From: Polyangiaceae bacterium
Lineage (GTDB): Bacteria; Myxococcota_A; Polyangia; Polyangiales; Polyangiaceae
NCBI GenBank assembly: GCA_041389725.1
Contig: JAWKRG010000005.1
Coordinates: 718,160-782,159, forward strand
Length of the DNA stretch: 64,000 bases
Direction: 5' to 3'
Made by a program: the position numbers and the translations under genes
In this document: in pieces, positions 62,077 through 64,000 of the stretch
Position numbering within the stretch: the first letter of the stretch is position 1
Layout: each line of letters opens with the position of its first letter
Notes under the pieces: model-generated
What the model saw: only the letters and a program-made list of their open reading frames with translations
Database searches by the model: none
What the model was told of the DNA's origin: nothing

Positions 62077-63078
62077 CTACTTCCACGCGATGCAGAGCAA
62101 GCGGTACTGCCCTGAACACGCGGGCGTTGCCGCCCAGGAAATCCACTCCGAGTTGGTCACCTTGTAGCGACCCGCTTTCTGCATGGCCCCCGATGTGACC
62201 GTCCAGCCCGAACAGTTGTCGGCGTGAAGGGAACCGTCTGCGTTGCTACCGCTGTGCCAGAAAGAGTCGTTGTTGCCCACGGCGCCAAGGACTGCGGTTT
62301 CGTCGAGAGCGACGTCGATGGTGCCATCGAGCAAGTCCGCCCAGTCATCGGCGATCTTCTTGCCATTCACGTCCACGATGGGGCGGTTCGTGGGCAGCGA
62401 GTAGGTCGTCGGCATGTCTCGAATCTCGTCGGCGGCCGACACGGAAATGAACGCGTGGGAGGTGGCACCAGCGAGCACCGCTTCGGATGCAAGCGCCGTC
62501 GCGCACTTCGTGTCGGCTCCCGCGCGCCCTCCAAGATTGCTCTGCTGCTGACCCGCGTGGAACAGCACCAAGTTGTTCGCCGCCAAACCACCATCCGGCC
62601 CCGCGTCGACGATGCCACCGGTCCCGCCGCTGCCACCGGAACCCGCGTCGACGATGCCACCAGTTCCTCCGCTGCCACCGGAGCCCGCGTCGACGATGCC
62701 ACCAGTTCCTCCGCTGCCACCGGAACCTGCGTCGACATTGCCGCCCGTTCCCGCGCTTGCATCGGAGCCGCCATCCACTCCAGCGCTGCCACCGGTCGCG
62801 CCACCTGCGCCACCCGTTGCACCACCAGCGCCGCCAGTTGCACCGCCTGCGCCGCCCGTCGCGCCACCGGAACCGCTCGCCCCACCGGTTCCGCCGCTGC
62901 CGCCAATCGAACCGCCGCTTCCGCCACTTGCGCCCGCGCTTCCGCCGGTGCCGCCCTTCGACCCGCCGTCGTCGTCACTTCCACAAGCCGCGAGGCCGAC
63001 GGCCCCAGCGAGAGCGACCCATTGAAGACCCCGACGCGCGATCAGCGTTCCGGTCCAACCTTTTCGTACCTCGTTCAT
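62077..63078 (-). CDS. Lipoprotein with Gly-rich repeat stalk and DUF1554-like C-terminal domain
   Basis: This 333-residue protein has the signal WVALAGAVGLAACGSD, then a stalk of about 130 residues of Gly/Ser/Ala repeats. The stalk includes three near-identical 14-residue units around GSGGSGGTGGIVDA and shorter GGAGGAT units. The C-terminal 160 residues (ADTKCATALAS, SHAFISVSAADEIRDM, LLDGTIDVALDE, DNCSGWTVTSG, WISWAATPACSGQYRLLC) follow the DUF1554/endostatin-like pattern with paired cysteines. The stalk probably holds a lectin-like domain away from the outer membrane. Confidence 0.83.
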   Translation of the reverse strand: MNEVRKGWTGTLIARRGLQWVALAGAVGLAACGSDDDGGSKGGTGGSAGASGGSGGSIGGSGGTGGASGSGGATGGAGGATGGAGGATGGAGGATGGSAGVDGGSDASAGTGGNVDAGSGGSGGTGGIVDAGSGGSGGTGGIVDAGSGGSGGTGGIVDAGPDGGLAANNLVLFHAGQQQSNLGGRAGADTKCATALASEAVLAGATSHAFISVSAADEIRDMPTTYSLPTNRPIVDVNGKKIADDWADLLDGTIDVALDETAVLGAVGNNDSFWHSGSNADGSLHADNCSGWTVTSGAMQKAGRYKVTNSEWISWAATPACSGQYRLLCIAWK

Positions 63079-63139
63079 GACTTCAGCCCTATCCGCGGGT
63101 TGCAGTGCAGTCAACCCGCTTCACCTGAGCACGGCGGCG

Positions 63140-63403
63140 TCAAGTGTCTTTGGCGACGAGCTTCTCGACCAGTGCCACGTACTGCGCGCGGGCTTGCTCC
63201 GCGTCGGTTCCGCGCTGGCCTTCCCATGCGTCGTACTTGGCTCGACCCTTTGGATCGAGCATGCCCGGGCGCTTGCCCGCGACGTCGCCCACCGTCGCCT
63301 GCTTGAACAAGCCGTAGAGCTTCAGCAGATCGTCGTTCGAGGGAACCTTCTTCAGGGACTTCACGTCTGCCTGCGCACGTTCGAACTCTTCTTTGGTCGC
63401 CAT
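63140..63403 (-). CDS. Acyl-CoA-binding protein
   Basis: This 87-residue protein is a full-length acyl-CoA-binding domain: FERAQADVKSLKKVPSNDDLLKLYGLFKQATVGDV, with the Tyr and Lys that contact CoA, then GRAKYDAWEGQRG and a final helix AQYVALVEKL. It buffers and delivers long-chain acyl-CoA esters in the cytoplasm. The family is mainly eukaryotic and found in scattered bacteria including myxobacteria. It is unlinked to the acyl-CoA dehydrogenase at 26 kb but belongs to the same metabolism. Confidence 0.95.
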   Translation of the reverse strand: MATKEEFERAQADVKSLKKVPSNDDLLKLYGLFKQATVGDVAGKRPGMLDPKGRAKYDAWEGQRGTDAEQARAQYVALVEKLVAKDT

Positions 63404-63459
63404 GCGTCGAGGTTAGCGAAAACACGCGTCGAGCGCGACAGTGCACTACGTCGTCATTC

Positions 63460-63511
63460 TTGGATTTGGGGTCTAGGGATCGAGCGGCCTTCCGCGGCTA
63501 ATCACCCGCGC
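63460..63511. repeat. CTAGGGAT...CTAATCAC intergenic element, copy 3
   Basis: GGGGTCTAGGGATCGAGCGG, then GGCTAATCACCCGCGCAGCG. This copy has no 96-bp palindrome nearby. Between it and 63620, a plus-strand frame (VGVRYAVPQGFGLRRADTIEP) has gene-like codon use without a start and may be a gene tail carried with the element. Confidence 0.72.
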
Positions 63512-63620
63512 AGCGTCGTGGGCGTTCGCTACGCGGTGCCGCAGGGATTCGGGCTGCGACGCGCCGACACCATCGAACCCAGCCGCGACGTTGCAGCACT
63601 CGCCGCCCGCGGACATGTGT

Positions 63621-64000
63621 CTAGATGACGCCCGCGGGCAATGTCGGATCGCCCACCACGATCTTCGCAAGAAACTCGTCGAAGTTGGCGGCGACAACTT
63701 CGGCTTCCTCATACTCGGGTTCGCGGCCGAAGACGACCTCGCCTCTCTCGGCCAAGGCGAAGTAGGCATACCCAGACTTCACGGACAACAGCACCGGCAG
63801 GTGCTCGCTCCAGTAGCGTGTGATCTGGTCCGTCCACTCTGCATCCCCCTCTGCAGCGTCCAGGGACTGCCGTTCGAACTCGTTCCAGGCGAACGCAGCA
63901 TCGGACCGGCCCCTGAAGTCGTCATCGGTCAGGAACCAGGCCGTGTCGTCCGCATTCGCACACGAACTGATCCGGGACAGGAATCTCTTGTAGCCTTCCG
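63621..64000 (-). CDS. SUKH/SMI1-KNR4-like protein, C-terminal part (5' truncated by window edge)
   Basis: Read leftward from the window edge, an open frame of 125 residues ends at a TAG at 63621-63623. It contains FLSRISSCANADDTAWFLTDDDF, then LPVLLSVKSGYAYFALAERGEVVFGREPEYEEAEVVAANFDEFLAKIVVGD. The GYAYFAL...GEVVFG strand pair followed by a short acidic stretch and FDEFLAKI fits the SUKH (SMI1/KNR4) fold, common among immunity proteins for contact-dependent and polymorphic toxins. The N-terminus and neighbours lie outside the window, so the match is partial. Confidence 0.68.
   Translation of the reverse strand, partial: EGYKRFLSRISSCANADDTAWFLTDDDFRGRSDAAFAWNEFERQSLDAAEGDAEWTDQITRYWSEHLPVLLSVKSGYAYFALAERGEVVFGREPEYEEAEVVAANFDEFLAKIVVGDPTLPAGVI

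Noticed and set aside
63473..63769. Minus-strand 98-codon frame at the right edge
   Set aside because: It is Ser/Arg/Pro-rich and overlaps the better-supported SUKH-like frame, which has no start inside the window.

Overview
The window is GC-rich, with strong G/C preference at third codon positions. It carries very many signal-peptide lipoproteins, several with Gly/Ser linkers or cysteine repeats, plus VCBS-repeat, von Willebrand A, Sel1/HCP-repeat and serpin proteins. This looks like a free-living myxobacterium-type organism (Myxococcota, perhaps Polyangia). That placement is inference from gene style; no rRNA or tRNA gene was found to test it.

Layout. Positions 1-3.5 kb hold the end of a two-gene von Willebrand A membrane operon. 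From 3.5 to 9 kb there are an outer-membrane-like gene that may be frameshifted, two lipoproteins, a VCBS/ASPIC secreted protein and a Uma2 nuclease. From 9 to 16 kb the genes read leftward: a chemoreceptor, two coupled lipoproteins, and an ECF sigma factor with its anti-sigma partner. From 16 to 28 kb lie housekeeping and transport genes: a TauE-type permease, an M2 metallopeptidase, a homocysteine-methyltransferase-like protein lacking its zinc cysteines, glutamate-cysteine ligase, the NhaA antiporter, an acyl-CoA dehydrogenase and a DUF1232 protein. From 28 to 33.5 kb there are a coupled pair of unknowns, a DUF234 ATPase and a ferritin-like diiron protein.

From 33.5 to 48 kb is the most distinctive part. 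Two giant collinear cysteine-repeat lipoproteins (33580-36384 and 44739-47651) are paralogs. Near the first are two smaller lipoproteins that share another cysteine motif. Between the two giants lie a VapBC toxin-antitoxin pair, an HCP-repeat lipoprotein, a frameshifted methyltransferase and a serpin. Upstream of the first giant's operon, the second giant and a small lipoprotein at 53 kb sit copies of one 21-bp palindrome (GTTGAGCAA-N3-TTGCNCAAC), suggesting a shared regulator. The second giant is bracketed by 15-bp minisatellites of one family.

From 49 to 51 kb is groES-groEL with a perfect CIRCE operator and a clear terminator. The remainder, 51-64 kb, is a repeat-rich accessory stretch. 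It contains a GNAT acetyltransferase, DUF2185, beta-propeller-like, nuclease-like, DUF1554-like and acyl-CoA-binding proteins, and the end of a SUKH-like gene. Two copies of a 96-bp near-palindrome, three copies of a CTAGGGAT...CTAATCAC element, a 42-bp repeat that duplicates a gene's stop codon, and a decayed partial gene copy all lie here. No CRISPR array, insertion sequence, prophage or tRNA was recognised.
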